DNA from: Streptomyces sp. NBC_00490 | GTDB lineage: Bacteria > Actinomycetota > Actinomycetes > Streptomycetales > Streptomycetaceae | DNA: 64,000 nucleotides | Assembly (NCBI RefSeq): GCF_036013645.1 | Contig: NZ_CP107869.1 | Location: 2,418,001-2,482,000 of the forward strand | Direction: 5' to 3' | Part shown: piece after piece, positions 1 through 9,123 of the stretch | Layout: each line of letters starts with the position of its first letter | How positions within the stretch are numbered: the stretch's first letter is position 1 | Made by a program: the position numbers and the translations under genes | The notes under the pieces: model-generated | Told to the model about the DNA's origin: nothing | The model's database searches: none | What the model saw: the letters and a program-made list of their open reading frames with translations, nothing else

Positions 1-230
1 ATCTCCTCGATCATGGTGGGGTCCGACATCCGGGCCACGCCGCCGTCCTTGCGGATGTCGGCGGGGACCCGCTCCAGGGCCATGACGGCCACGGCGCCGG
101 CGTCCTCGGCGATCTTCGCCTGCTCGGCGTTGACCACGTCCATGATCACGCCGCCCTTGAGCTGCTCGGCCATGCCGCGCTTCACACGGGCGGTGCCGGT
201 CTCGGGGGCCTGGTTCTCGGTGAGGGACAC
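1..230 (-). CDS. pdxS: PdxS, pyridoxal 5'-phosphate synthase lyase subunit (5' part only)
   Basis: Only the first 76 codons lie in the window; the gene runs off the left edge. The read-out (start [12 protein letters not shown], then [14 protein letters not shown], then [20 protein letters not shown] and [15 protein letters not shown]) is the N-terminal TIM-barrel part of PdxS, which makes PLP from ribose 5-phosphate, glyceraldehyde 3-phosphate and ammonia supplied by the glutaminase PdxT. The GTG at 230 is chosen because GAGG lies seven bases upstream. The pdxT partner would be expected just outside the window. The family call is secure; the rest of the gene cannot be judged. Confidence 0.93.
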   Translation of the reverse strand, partial: MSLTENQAPETGTARVKRGMAEQLKGGVIMDVVNAEQAKIAEDAGAVAVMALERVPADIRKDGGVARMSDPTMIEE

Positions 231-346
231 GGATTGACCTCGCTGATGTGAAAAGAGGATTTCTGCAGTACCGAGGAAACGTGAAGCGAGCAGTCCACAG
301 CAAGGGCCAATGGGGAGGCGGTGGATCGTTTTCCGAGCGGGCGCGG

Positions 347-889
347 CTACGCGGCCCGGTCCACCAGGGCCACAGGAGGCTCGTCGTCCATCTCGAACGC
401 CAGCGGGAACGGGGCGTGACCCGCCAGCCGGAACCAGCGGACCTTGCGGTGGCGGCGCAGGGCACGGGCGGCCCGTACGGAGTCGTTGTGGAAGCGCCGG
501 GCCATCGGCACCCGGCGCACCGCCTCGGTCAGCTCCCGGACGGCCTCCACTCCCCCGGGCGCCTCCCGCACCGTCTCCACCTGCGGCGTCTCCGCGAAGA
601 CGGCTCGCAGGGCCTGGGTCAGCTCGCTCTCGGCGACCTCCCGTTGCTCCTCCTCGGCCTGGCGCGCGGCGTGCGCCGCCTCGTAGAGCACGATCGAGGC
701 GGCCGGGTCGAGGACACCGGAGGTCGCCAGCTCCTGGGCCACCGAGGCGCGCCGCAGCAGCTGCGCGTCCAGCGCGGCCCGGGAGGCGTCGATCCGGGCG
801 TGCAGCCGGTCCAGTCGTCCTGCGGTCCAGCTCAAGTAGAGGCCGATCGCGATCAGGGCGACGAGGGTCCAGATGAGGGTTGGGGTCAC
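347..889 (-). CDS. LemA-like single-pass membrane protein
   Basis: 180 residues. One hydrophobic segment sits at residues 4–20 ([18 protein letters not shown]), followed by a long charged helical region ([20 protein letters not shown]) whose spacing recalls the helical start of LemA proteins. The rest is Ala/Glu/Arg-rich and predicted helical, and it ends in a short proline-containing tail. It lies between pimA and pdxS on the same strand, 45 bases after the pimA start, with a gap of about 115 bases to pdxS. Topology is N-out/C-in or the reverse; no catalytic motif is visible. The LemA link is by pattern only, so a conserved actinobacterial hypothetical is the safe description. Confidence 0.7.
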   Translation of the reverse strand: MTPTLIWTLVALIAIGLYLSWTAGRLDRLHARIDASRAALDAQLLRRASVAQELATSGVLDPAASIVLYEAAHAARQAEEEQREVAESELTQALRAVFAETPQVETVREAPGGVEAVRELTEAVRRVPMARRFHNDSVRAARALRRHRKVRWFRLAGHAPFPLAFEMDDEPPVALVDRAA

Positions 890-933
890 GGGCGCAAAGG
901 TTACCGACGTACGGCCCCGGTCCTACGCGCCCC

Positions 934-2103
934 TCAGTCCCGCGCCAGCCCGAACCGCGACAACAGGCTCGTGGTGCGGTCGTCGTCGGCCGCCGCCACC
1001 GCGGCCGCGCCCGCCGTCACCGTCTCGTACACCGAAAGGATGTCCGCGCCGACCGTCGACCAGTCGAACCGCCGTACGTGGGCGCTCCCGCGCTCCCGCA
1101 GTTCGGCCCGCCGCTGCGGATCGGCCAGCAGCCGCAGCGCCGCGTCGGCCAGTGCGTCGGCGTCCTCGTTGGCGAAGAGTTCACCCGCCGCGCCCTGGTC
1201 GAGCACCTGGGCGAAGGCGTCCAGGTCCGAGGCGAGGACCGGGGCACCGGCCGACATCGCCTCGACCAGGATGATCCCGAAGCTCTCGCCGCCGGTGTTG
1301 GGGGCGACGTACAGGTCGACGCTGCGCAGGAAGCGCGCCTTGTCCTCGTCGCTGACCATGCCGAGGAACTCCACGCGCGAGCGGAGTTCGGCGGGCAGGT
1401 TCTCCACGGCCTCCTTCTCGTCGCCGCGCCCGGCCACCAGGAGCCGGGTCTGCGGGCGCTCGGCGAGGATCTTCGGCAGGGCCTTCATCAGCACCGGCAG
1501 ACCCTTGCGGGGCTCGTCGATGCGGCCGACGAAGCCGAGGGTGTCGCCCTGCCACTCGGGGTTGGGCTCGGCCTTGGCGAAGAAGTCGACGTCGACACCG
1601 TTCGGGATGACGACCGCGTCCCCGCCGAGGTGCTCCACCAGCGTGCGGCGGGCGTACTCGCTCACCGCGATGCGCGCGCTGATCTTCTCCAGGGCGGCCT
1701 GGAGGATGGAGTACGCGGCGATCATCGCCTTGGAACGCGGGTTCGAGGTGTGGAAGGTCGCGACGAGCGGGCCCTGCGCCGCCCAGCAGGCCAGCAGGCC
1801 CAGCGAGGGCGAGGACGGCTCGTGGATGTGGACGACGTCGAACTCGCCGTCGTGCAGCCAGCGGCGTACCCGCGCGGCGCTGAGGAAGCCGAAGTTCAGC
1901 CGGGCCACCGAGCCGTTGTACGGCACCGGCACCGCGCGGCCCGCCGAGACGACGTAGGGCGGCAGCGGGGTGTCGTCGTCGGCCGGGGCCAGGACGGACA
2001 CGTCGTGGCCGAGGCGGATGAAGTACTCGGCGAGATCACGGATGTGGAACTGGACGCCGCCCGGCACGTCCCAGGAGTACGGGCAGACGATGCCGATCCT
2101 CAC
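934..2103 (-). CDS. pimA: Phosphatidylinositol alpha-mannosyltransferase PimA (GT4)
   Basis: 389 residues, GT-B fold glycosyltransferase of family 4. The N-terminal motif [20 protein letters not shown] contains the GGVQ loop typical of PimA. The nucleotide-sugar half carries [13 protein letters not shown] (about 205–217) and the E-x7-E region [16 protein letters not shown] (about 280–295). It transfers mannose from GDP-mannose to phosphatidylinositol on the cytoplasmic face of the membrane, the first step of PIM synthesis. Its GTG start overlaps the TGA of the acyltransferase gene upstream (GTGA at 2100–2103), so the two are translationally coupled. Gene order pgsA–acyltransferase–pimA supports the assignment strongly. 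Confidence 0.93.
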   Translation of the reverse strand: MRIGIVCPYSWDVPGGVQFHIRDLAEYFIRLGHDVSVLAPADDDTPLPPYVVSAGRAVPVPYNGSVARLNFGFLSAARVRRWLHDGEFDVVHIHEPSSPSLGLLACWAAQGPLVATFHTSNPRSKAMIAAYSILQAALEKISARIAVSEYARRTLVEHLGGDAVVIPNGVDVDFFAKAEPNPEWQGDTLGFVGRIDEPRKGLPVLMKALPKILAERPQTRLLVAGRGDEKEAVENLPAELRSRVEFLGMVSDEDKARFLRSVDLYVAPNTGGESFGIILVEAMSAGAPVLASDLDAFAQVLDQGAAGELFANEDADALADAALRLLADPQRRAELRERGSAHVRRFDWSTVGADILSVYETVTAGAAAVAAADDDRTTSLLSRFGLARD

Positions 2104-3008
2104 GAGGGCCCCTTACTGGGGTCGAGATCCTTGAGCCACAAGCGCTGCAGCATGTGCCAGTCCTCCGGATGGTCGGCGATCCCCGAGGCGAAGGCATCGG
2201 CCAGCGCCTGTGCCATGACAGACGTCTTCTCAGCGCGGGTACCTGTCTCGGGCACCTCGACCGGGGGGTGCACCCTGCCCCGCATGACGGGAGAGTCGTC
2301 GTACCAGAGCGTCACCGGCAGCAGCAGCGCGCCGGTCTGCTGGGCGAGGAGCGCCGGGCCCGCGGGGATCCGGGTCGCCTCGCCGAAGAACTGGACCTCG
2401 ACGCCGGAGGAGGACAGGTCGCGCTCGGCGACCAGACAGACCAGGCCGCCGTCGCGCAGCCGCCGGGCCAGGGTGCCGAAGGCGGTGCCGCCGCTGTGCG
2501 GCAGGACCTCCATGCCGAGGCCCTCGCGATAGGCGACGAACCGGTCGTACAGCGTCTCCGGCTTGAGCCGTTCCGCGACGGTGGTGAACGGCGTCTCCAG
2601 CTGAGTGGTGACCCAGGCGCCGGCGAGGTCCCAGTTGGCCATGTGCGGGAGCGCCAGGACGACACCCCGGCCGGAGGCGAGGCCCTCGGTCAGGTGGTGC
2701 AGGTCCTTGGGGTCGAAGCCGCCCCTGATGCGCTCCTTGCTCCAGGCGGGCAGCCGGAAGGACTCCATCCAGTAGCGCAGGTACGAGCGCATGCCCGCGC
2801 GGGACAGCTCGGCGAGGCGCTCAGGGGTCGCGTCGGGCACCACGCGCGCGTAGTTGCTCTCCAGCCGCCGCACGCCCTTGCCGCGCTGCTTCCAGGCGAG
2901 ATCGGCGATGGTCCGGCCGAGGCGTGCGGCGACCGGCTCGGGGAGTTTCTTCACCGCTCCCCAGCCGAGGCCGTACAGCGCGTCGATGAGCCGGTCCTGG
3001 GCACTCAC
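2100..3008 (-). CDS. Phosphatidylinositol mannoside acyltransferase (PatA-like, LpxL/HtrB family)
   Basis: 302 residues. It belongs to the lauroyl/myristoyl acyltransferase family: the catalytic H-x4-D is visible in LPHMANWDLAGAW (about 125–137), followed by AERLKPETLYDRF and the second block VCLVAERDLSSSGVEVQFFG. It acylates the mannose of PIM on the inner membrane surface. The start is the GTG at 3008, which overlaps the stop of pgsA by four bases; the reading frame stays open far upstream inside pgsA, but that part is not coding. Its own TGA overlaps the pimA start. A compact pgsA–acyltransferase–pimA operon is therefore implied. Confidence 0.9.
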   Translation of the reverse strand: MSAQDRLIDALYGLGWGAVKKLPEPVAARLGRTIADLAWKQRGKGVRRLESNYARVVPDATPERLAELSRAGMRSYLRYWMESFRLPAWSKERIRGGFDPKDLHHLTEGLASGRGVVLALPHMANWDLAGAWVTTQLETPFTTVAERLKPETLYDRFVAYREGLGMEVLPHSGGTAFGTLARRLRDGGLVCLVAERDLSSSGVEVQFFGEATRIPAGPALLAQQTGALLLPVTLWYDDSPVMRGRVHPPVEVPETGTRAEKTSVMAQALADAFASGIADHPEDWHMLQRLWLKDLDPSKGPS

Positions 3009-3676
3009 TTCGCCGCCTCGCTCCCCTGGGTCTCCTGCGGGGTGGCCGCGTCCGCCTCCGCCGCCTCGCGGCGGACCGTGACCACGCGCTGGATCAGCGT
3101 GACGAGGCTGCCGACGGCGACGATCCACAGGGCGACCGGCAGCAGGTACTGGATGCCCGGCACACCGAACGCGTGTAGACCCGCGAGACCGGCCGCGACC
3201 AGCGAGATCACCAGTCGCTCGGCCCGCTCGACGAGACCGTTGACGGCGACCGGCAGCCCGATCGACTCGCCCCGGGCCTTGGTGTACGACACCACCTGGC
3301 CGCTCGCCAGGCAGAAGATCGAGACCGCGCACAGGACGAGGTCGTCACCGCCACCGGCGTACCAGAGGATGAAGCCGCCGAAGATCGCGCCGTCGGCGAC
3401 CCGGTCGAGCGTGGAGTCCAGGAAGGCGCCCCAGCGGCTGGAACGGCCGAGCTGGCGGGCCATGTTGCCGTCGACCAGGTCCGAGAACACGAACAGCGTG
3501 ATCACGACCGTGCCCCAGAAGAACTCGCCCATGGGGTAGAAGACCAGCGCCCCCGCGACCACCCCCGCGGTGCCGAGCAGCGTCACCGTGTCAGGGCTGA
3601 CGCCCCTTCTGATGAGAAATGAGGCGAACGGCGTGAGGACACGCGTGAAGAATGCACGCGCGTACTTGTTCAGCAT
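3005..3676 (-). CDS. pgsA: Phosphatidylinositol phosphate synthase (CDP-alcohol phosphatidyltransferase)
   Basis: 223 residues, integral membrane enzyme. The full CDP-alcohol phosphatidyltransferase signature D-x2-DG-x2-AR-x8-G-x3-D-x3-D is present (DLVDGNMARQLGRSSRW, then G, FLD, TLD) at about residues 65–95. In actinobacteria this enzyme couples CDP-diacylglycerol with inositol 1-phosphate. Several hydrophobic segments follow. The ATG at 3676 is preferred over longer starts because GGGAAGG precedes it by a few bases and the protein then begins MLNKYARAFFTRVLTPFA, the usual beginning. It is the first gene of the PIM block and diverges from the EF-G-like gene across about 295 bases. Confidence 0.93.
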   Translation of the reverse strand: MLNKYARAFFTRVLTPFASFLIRRGVSPDTVTLLGTAGVVAGALVFYPMGEFFWGTVVITLFVFSDLVDGNMARQLGRSSRWGAFLDSTLDRVADGAIFGGFILWYAGGGDDLVLCAVSIFCLASGQVVSYTKARGESIGLPVAVNGLVERAERLVISLVAAGLAGLHAFGVPGIQYLLPVALWIVAVGSLVTLIQRVVTVRREAAEADAATPQETQGSEAAK

Positions 3677-3900
3677 GGCCTTCCCGAGGGTCGGTGTGGC
3701 CGCGCGGCCCCTGCTGGCCACCGGCTGGCCCATCGTAGCCACGCGCGCGCATGTGCGAACGCCGGGCACTGTCGCCCCGTGTCACGGCCGCATGGCATAC
3801 GGGTAACGGCAGGATCGCGTCCGCCGTATGGACGCACCGTGAGCGGAGTGGAAAGCTCGAAGAACCGCGGGCGTCACCGGAGCCGCCATCGCTGGGGGCA

Positions 3901-3922
3901 CCTCCCGGACGAAGTCCGGAGG
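3901..3922. other. Small GC-rich hairpin in the pgsA / EF-G-like intergenic region
   Basis: CCTCC-c-GGAC / GAA / GTCC-GGAGG forms a nine-pair hairpin with one bulged C, about 50 bases before the EF-G-like start. It sits in the roughly 295-base divergent gap (3677–3971), which otherwise holds no gene I can support. Similar hairpins are scattered in streptomycete intergenic DNA; a regulatory role is not shown. Confidence 0.4.
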
Positions 3923-3971
3923 AGGATCCGCAGCGCCCACAGTGACCTCACCGTGCACGGGAGGCAAGGCC

Positions 3972-6167
3972 ATGGGCGACAAGGCGAACGCAAACCCCGG
4001 AGCCGCCGGCAGGGCGACAGCGGCCGACCACCCCGCGTCCGTACGGAATGTGGTGCTGGTCGGCCACTCCGGATCGGGCAAGACCACATTGGTGGAAGCT
4101 CTCGCGCTGACGGCGGGGGCGGTGAACAGGGCGGGTCGCGTGGAGGACGGCGGCACCGTCTCCGACTACGACGAGATCGAACACCGGCAGAACCGTTCGG
4201 TGCAGCTCTCCCTGGTGCCCGTCCCATGGGACGGCATCAAGGTCAATCTCCTCGACACCCCCGGATACGCCGACTTCGTCGGGGAACTGAGGGCCGGTCT
4301 GCGAGCGGCGGACGCGGCCCTTTTCGTCGTCTCGGCCTCCGACGGCGTGGACGGCTCGACCCGCATGGTGTGGGAGGAGTGCGCGGCCGTCGGCATGCCG
4401 CGCGCGCTCGTGATCACCCACCTGGAGTCCGCGCGGGCGGACTTCGAGGCGATGACACGCACCTGTGCGGAGGCGTTCGGCGGGGACGACCCCGACGCCG
4501 TGCTCCCCCTGTACCTGCCGCTGCACGGCCCGCAGGGGCCGGACGGGCACGCGCCCGTGACCGGTCTGATCGGCCTGCTGTCGCAGAAGCTGTTCGACTA
4601 CTCCTCCGGTGAGCGCAAGGAGTCCGAGCCGGGCGAGGACCAGCTGCCGCAGATCGAGGAGGCCCGCAACCGGCTGATCGAGGGGATCATCGCCGAGAGC
4701 GAGGACGAGACCCTCATGGACCGCTACCTCGGCGGTGAAGAGGTCGACGTCAAGACACTGATCGAGGACCTGGAGCGGGCCGTCGCGCGCGGTGTCTTCT
4801 TCCCTGTCCTCGCCGCCGCCCCCGCGGCCGGGGGCGCCAAGCAGGGGCTCGGCACGGTCGAGGTGCTGGAGCTCATCACCAGGGGCTTCCCGACGCCCTT
4901 CGAACACCCCACGCCCGGCGTCACCACCATCGACGGCACACCGCGCGAGGTGAAGGCCTGCGACACGGACGGCCCGCTGGTCGCGGAGGTCGTCAAGACG
5001 TCCTCCGACCCCTACGTCGGCCGGGTCTCCCTCGTCCGCATCTTCTCCGGCACCCTGCGCCCCGACGAGACGGTGCACGTCTCCGGCCACGGTCTGGCCG
5101 ACCGCGGGCACGAGGACCACGACGTCGACGAACGCGTCGGGGCCCTGTCCACCCCGTTCGGCAAACAGCAGCGCCCGGTGACGCACGCCATCGCCGGCGA
5201 CCTGGTGTGCGTGGCCAAGCTGAGCCGCGCGGAGACCGGCGACACCCTCTCGGCCAAGGACGACCCGCTCCTGATGGAGCCCTGGGAGATGCCCGACCCG
5301 CTGCTGCCGCTCGCCATCGAGGCACACAGCAAGGCCGACGAGGACAAGCTCTCGCAGGGCCTGAGCCGGCTGGTCGCCGAGGACCCGACCATGCGGCTCG
5401 AACAGAACCAGGACACCCACCAGGTGGTCCTGTGGTGCCTGGGCGAGGCACACGCCGACGTGGCGCTGGAGCGGCTGCGCAGCCGGTACGGCGTCCAGGT
5501 CGACGTCGTACCGCACAAGGTCTCCCTCCGGGAGACGTTCGCCGACAAGTCGGCGGGCCGCGGCCGGCATGTCAAGCAGTCCGGCGGACACGGGCAGTTC
5601 GCCATCTGCGCGATCGAGGTGGAGCCGCTGCCGGGCGGCTCGGGCATCGAGTTCGTGGACAAGGTCGTCGGCGGCGCGGTGCCCCGGCAGTTCATCCCCT
5701 CCGTCGAGAAGGGCGTGCGGGCCCAGGCAGCCAGGGGCATCGCGGCCGGCCACGCGCTCGTCGACGTACGGATCACGCTGGTCGACGGCAAGGCGCACTC
5801 GGTGGACTCCTCCGACGCCGCGTTCCAGACGGCCGGCGCGCTGGCGCTGCGGGAGGCGGCGGCGGACGCGAGGATCCACCTCCTCGAACCGGTGGCCGAG
5901 GTGAGCGTTCTGGTCGGCGACGACTACGTGGGCGCCGTGATGAGCGACCTGTCCGGGCGGCGCGGCCGGGTTCTCGGCACCGAGCAGACCAGCGGGAACC
6001 GCACCGTCGTCAGGGCCGAGGTGCCGGAGATCGAGATCGGACGCTACGCCGTCGACCTGCGCTCCCTGTCGCACGGCACGGCACGCTTCAACCGCTCCTA
6101 CGCACGGCACGAACCCATGCCGCCGCAGATCGCCGAGAGGATTCGCGAAGAGGCGCGCGCCTCCTAG
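3972..6167 (+). CDS. EF-G-like translational GTPase (EF-G2/FusA2 type)
   Basis: 731 residues. The P-loop is GHSGSGKT (about 30–37) and G3 is DTPGYADF. The usual G4 NKxD is replaced by ITHLESARADF, and domains II–V of the EF-G fold follow (HVSGHGLADRGHEDHD; QSGGHGQFAICAIEVEPL; VLGTEQTSGNRTVV). This layout is that of the second actinobacterial EF-G (mycobacterial FusA2 type), not of the housekeeping factor, which lies with rpsL/rpsG. Start 3972 is chosen for the GGGAGG seven bases upstream. Its role in translation, if any, is unclear; the family also includes ribosome-protection proteins. A hairpin-rich sequence around 6242–6268 follows the stop. Confidence 0.88.
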   Translation: MGDKANANPGAAGRATAADHPASVRNVVLVGHSGSGKTTLVEALALTAGAVNRAGRVEDGGTVSDYDEIEHRQNRSVQLSLVPVPWDGIKVNLLDTPGYADFVGELRAGLRAADAALFVVSASDGVDGSTRMVWEECAAVGMPRALVITHLESARADFEAMTRTCAEAFGGDDPDAVLPLYLPLHGPQGPDGHAPVTGLIGLLSQKLFDYSSGERKESEPGEDQLPQIEEARNRLIEGIIAESEDETLMDRYLGGEEVDVKTLIEDLERAVARGVFFPVLAAAPAAGGAKQGLGTVEVLELITRGFPTPFEHPTPGVTTIDGTPREVKACDTDGPLVAEVVKTSSDPYVGRVSLVRIFSGTLRPDETVHVSGHGLADRGHEDHDVDERVGALSTPFGKQQRPVTHAIAGDLVCVAKLSRAETGDTLSAKDDPLLMEPWEMPDPLLPLAIEAHSKADEDKLSQGLSRLVAEDPTMRLEQNQDTHQVVLWCLGEAHADVALERLRSRYGVQVDVVPHKVSLRETFADKSAGRGRHVKQSGGHGQFAICAIEVEPLPGGSGIEFVDKVVGGAVPRQFIPSVEKGVRAQAARGIAAGHALVDVRITLVDGKAHSVDSSDAAFQTAGALALREAAADARIHLLEPVAEVSVLVGDDYVGAVMSDLSGRRGRVLGTEQTSGNRTVVRAEVPEIEIGRYAVDLRSLSHGTARFNRSYARHEPMPPQIAERIREEARAS

Positions 6168-6386
6168 GAGTTGGCGCGGGACACACGACAAGTGGCTTTC
6201 CTGGAACGCTCCCCTCCGGGTCGGCGGGCGGCTTCGGCCGTCCGCCGACGAATGTCGGTGGCGGCGGATACGCTGAAGGCGGTGATCAAGTCGGGCCCGC
6301 ATACCGGGACGGCCTGATCAACAGGTGTGCGGAGCAAGGAAGTCGGGAAGGCCGCAGGAGCGACCAGGCGGCGATCGGGGGCGGGC

Positions 6387-8054
6387 ATGACGGTGGGAAC
6401 CGGCTACGAGAGCGTCTTCGGACCACAGGTTCCTCGCTCGGGCGACGAGAGCCAGACAGCCACGTTCGCCCTCGCCTCAGCGGCGTACCGGGACAATCCG
6501 GTCGAGGAGATCGTCAAGGCCAACAACGAATGGCACGAGACCACGATCAAGGAGGGGCAGCGGTGGACCGGCGGCCTCTTCAAGCCCAACCTCGGTGAGG
6601 CGTTCTCCCGGGCCGTGATCGAGCGCATGATCGGCCCGGGACGCAAGCCCCTCATCCAGTCCTTCGGCACCGAACCGCAGGTCGTCGTCGACCACTGTCT
6701 CGCGGCCTACCGCCTGCGCCGGGAACGGGACAAAAAGCTGTCCGCCGTCATGGTGCTGTGCGGTGTGCTGTTCCTGCCCGGGCTCCTGGTCTGGCTGCTG
6801 GTCTTCACGATCCGCACCGGCATCGACAAGAACACCAACAAGAAGGCCTCCGCCCTCGCCACCGCCCTGCTCGTCGGCGTCGGCGCGCTCGCCGTCCTCT
6901 TCCTGGTCAAGATGCCGTTCACGGGCTTCTGGGGCTGGTACGCACGCGCGTGCGTGGTCCTTCCCGTCATCGGCTGGTTCTGGGCCAAGCAGATCTGCGA
7001 TCGCTCGACGAGGGACCTGCGGGGCCGCTGGGACGGACTGATCGCGGGCAGCAGTGTCGGCGCCCAGGTCCCCGAAGCGGTGCCGAGCAGCCCCGGTGAG
7101 ACCCAGGCCGAGCAACTGCGCCAGTCGCTGGCCAGGTTGAGCACCGAGCAGCAGTCCAACTCCGTCTTCTACGCCGGCCCCAAGGGCATCCTGGGCATGG
7201 GCACGCGCTGGGCCAGCTGGCAGCTCGCCGAGGACCTGACACCGGCCGACCCGGGCCGCGAGATCCACCCGTTCCGCAGCTGGGACGTCATCCGCGCCAT
7301 CCACAAGCAGCTGGGCATGCTGGAGCGGAACACGATCAACACCGGCGGCTTCCCGAAGGCCTCCATACGCCACTGGATCGTCACGCCGATCGGGGAGAAC
7401 GCCAAGGCGGTGGCCCGGACCGAGCAGTCCACGGACATCGAGGCGTTCCAGCACCGCGCCCACTCCATACAGGACATCTGCAACAAGCAGCAGTTCGGCA
7501 GCGGGGACCGGCACTACCTCGGGGTGCAGTGGACGCTGTGGGACGGCCAGTTGATCATCACGATGATGATCACCGTCACCGTGCTGCACCAGACGCTGCG
7601 CATCGAGGTGACCGGACACGCCCTGGGCCCGGTCAACCCGCTGTTCATGGGCAAGCCCGAGGACCCGACGAGGAACGTCCAGAGGTCGTTCCGGCCGTGG
7701 GAGACCCGCACGGTGAAGCTCCCGCTGGTCCCCACCAACGAGGTGGTACGCCTCGCCGTCCGCGCCCCGCTCTCCTGGTACCCGCCGCTGCTGAACTGGC
7801 TCGGCGGGACGATCGTCCTGCCCGAGCCGTTCGGTCTGCGGCACGTCTGGGCCGACAAGCCGTGGCGCCACCGCTTCATGGCCGACGACGCGATGCGCGC
7901 CGCGACGCCCGTGCTGCGCGTGGTGCACGCGGCGGCGATCAAGGTCCTGGAGGACAACGGCGTGGACACGGAGAAGTTCGGCAACCGGTCGGCGTTCCTC
8001 AGCACCGCGGTGCAGGACCCGTCACCGAGGAAGGCCGACCTGTACGACGCGTAG
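6387..8054 (+). CDS. Conserved polytopic membrane protein of unknown function
   Basis: 555 residues. Residues about 115–200 hold three hydrophobic segments (VMVLCGVLFLPGLLVWLLVF; ALATALLVGVGALAVLFLV; ACVVLPVIGWFW), and a further one lies near 385 (GQLIITMMITVTVLHQTL). The long soluble parts show no motif I recognise. Start 6387 is preferred to the in-frame codon at 6327 because GGGGGCGGGC lies directly before it. The gene stands alone on the plus strand and converges with the HIT gene, with only four bases between the stops. Streptomycete-specific hypothetical; function not inferable. Confidence 0.8.
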   Translation: MTVGTGYESVFGPQVPRSGDESQTATFALASAAYRDNPVEEIVKANNEWHETTIKEGQRWTGGLFKPNLGEAFSRAVIERMIGPGRKPLIQSFGTEPQVVVDHCLAAYRLRRERDKKLSAVMVLCGVLFLPGLLVWLLVFTIRTGIDKNTNKKASALATALLVGVGALAVLFLVKMPFTGFWGWYARACVVLPVIGWFWAKQICDRSTRDLRGRWDGLIAGSSVGAQVPEAVPSSPGETQAEQLRQSLARLSTEQQSNSVFYAGPKGILGMGTRWASWQLAEDLTPADPGREIHPFRSWDVIRAIHKQLGMLERNTINTGGFPKASIRHWIVTPIGENAKAVARTEQSTDIEAFQHRAHSIQDICNKQQFGSGDRHYLGVQWTLWDGQLIITMMITVTVLHQTLRIEVTGHALGPVNPLFMGKPEDPTRNVQRSFRPWETRTVKLPLVPTNEVVRLAVRAPLSWYPPLLNWLGGTIVLPEPFGLRHVWADKPWRHRFMADDAMRAATPVLRVVHAAAIKVLEDNGVDTEKFGNRSAFLSTAVQDPSPRKADLYDA

Positions 8055-8058
8055 CCGC

Positions 8059-8604
8059 TTACGAGGGCCAGGCCTCCGCCAGCATCTTCCGGGTGTCGGC
8101 GAGCAGCTGCGGCAGCACCCGCGTGTGCCCGACGACCGGCATGAAGTTCGTGTCGCCGCCCCAGCGCGGGACGATGTGCTGGTGGAGGTGGGCGGCGATA
8201 CCGGCGCCGGCCACCGTGCCCTGGTTCATCCCGATGTTGAAACCGTGGGCGCCGGACGCGGTGCGCAGCGCGGTCATCGCCTGCTTGGTGAGAGCGGCGA
8301 GCTCGATGGTCTCCGGCTCGGTCAGGTCCGTGTAGTCGGCGACATGCCGGTAGGGCACGACCATCAGATGGCCACCGTTGTACGGATACAGATTCAGCAC
8401 GGCGTACACCTGCTCACCGCGCCGGACGATCAGACCGTCCTCGTCGGACTTGGCCGGAATGGAGCAGAAGGGACATCCGTCGTCGGCGCCTGGGCCGGTC
8501 GGCTTGTTCTCACCCTGGATGTAGGCCATCCGATGGGGCGTCCACAGACGCTGGAACGCGTCCTGGGTCCCCACTCCCCACTGCTGCTCCGGCTCACTCG
8601 TCAT
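8059..8604 (-). CDS. HIT-family nucleotide hydrolase/phosphorylase
   Basis: 181 residues. The histidine triad HLHQHIVPRW is at about residues 137–146, and a zinc-type CPFCSIP motif is near residue 43. The best-known actinobacterial homologue, encoded beside pgsA in mycobacteria, is an Ap4A phosphorylase of the same CxxC-containing class, so hydrolysis or phosphorolysis of dinucleoside polyphosphates is likely. Start 8604 (MTSEPEQQW) is chosen; an ATG four codons upstream is possible and neither has a strong ribosome site. It lies downstream of thrS with channel-gene debris in between. The neighbourhood thrS–HIT–pgsA–acyltransferase–pimA is a shared actinobacterial arrangement. Confidence 0.9.
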   Translation of the reverse strand: MTSEPEQQWGVGTQDAFQRLWTPHRMAYIQGENKPTGPGADDGCPFCSIPAKSDEDGLIVRRGEQVYAVLNLYPYNGGHLMVVPYRHVADYTDLTEPETIELAALTKQAMTALRTASGAHGFNIGMNQGTVAGAGIAAHLHQHIVPRWGGDTNFMPVVGHTRVLPQLLADTRKMLAEAWPS

Positions 8605-8683
8605 GCAGGGAAGCATATGGCTTCGCCCGTTCGCGGCGTGTCGCCGGGGTTGCGGCGAAACCCTCCGGGGCCGAGCTGGGCCG

Positions 8684-9078
8684 GTGGCTGATGGCAGGCC
8701 CAAGACCCGCTGGGAGCGGCGCACCGAGGTCCCTCTCGCCGTGGCATCACTGGTGCTCCTCGCCTCGTACGTGATCCAGGTCCTGGCGCATGATCTGCCG
8801 GACTACCGGCGAACCCTGTGTCTCGCCGCGACGCCGGCCGCGTGAGTGCTGTTCGCCGCCGACACGCCGTGCGCCGGCGGTCCAGCGGACAGCGACTGCG
8901 CTTCGTGCGGACGCACTGGCTGGACACCGTCGTGCCGGCGCTGCCCCTTCTCCGCCCCCTGCGGGTCGTGAAGGTCCACGAGGCCGTTCAGCGACGGCAC
9001 GGCCGGCCCCGGCTCGCCCCGCACGCGCGCGTGATCGTGTTCGCGTGGCAGGACGACGAGAGGCCCCCGGGAAGCTGA
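8684..9078 (+). pseudogene. Decayed potassium/ion-channel gene (5' half only)
   Basis: Reading from a GTG at 8684 gives RWERRTEVPLAVASLVLLAS and further membrane helix residues up to 8842, then an in-frame TGA (8843–8845) where a Trp codon fits, then VLFAAD. One base is then missing after the GAC at about 8858–8860; in the next frame the sequence continues RRRSSGQRLRFVRTHWLD and LPLLRPLRVVKVHEAVQRR, the S3–S4-like part of voltage-gated-type K+ channels. The reading ends at 9078 inside the thrS terminator, with no pore segment (TVGYGD) anywhere. A nonsense change, a frameshift and a lost 3' half mark it as a pseudogene. The parent-family call is by pattern. Confidence 0.72.
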
Positions 9079-9094
9079 GCCTCCCGGGGGCCTC
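9060..9094 (-). terminator. Hairpin terminator of thrS
   Basis: GAGGCCCCCGGGA (9060–9072) pairs perfectly with TCCCGGGGGCCTC (9082–9094) around a 9-base loop, 30 bases after the thrS stop on the minus strand. No clear U-tract follows, which is common in Streptomyces. The channel remnant's reading frame ends inside this stem. Confidence 0.8.
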
Positions 9095-9123
9095 TTGAGG
9101 GTCTTCGTCGACCCTGCGAGGGA

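Noticed and set aside
3948..6302. 784-codon open frame on the minus strand
   Set aside because: Antisense shadow of the EF-G-like gene, a normal effect of very high third-position GC.
8818..9078. Independent 86-codon plus-strand gene
   Set aside because: Its start lies inside the channel remnant and its end inside the thrS terminator; better read as the shifted second half of the pseudogene.
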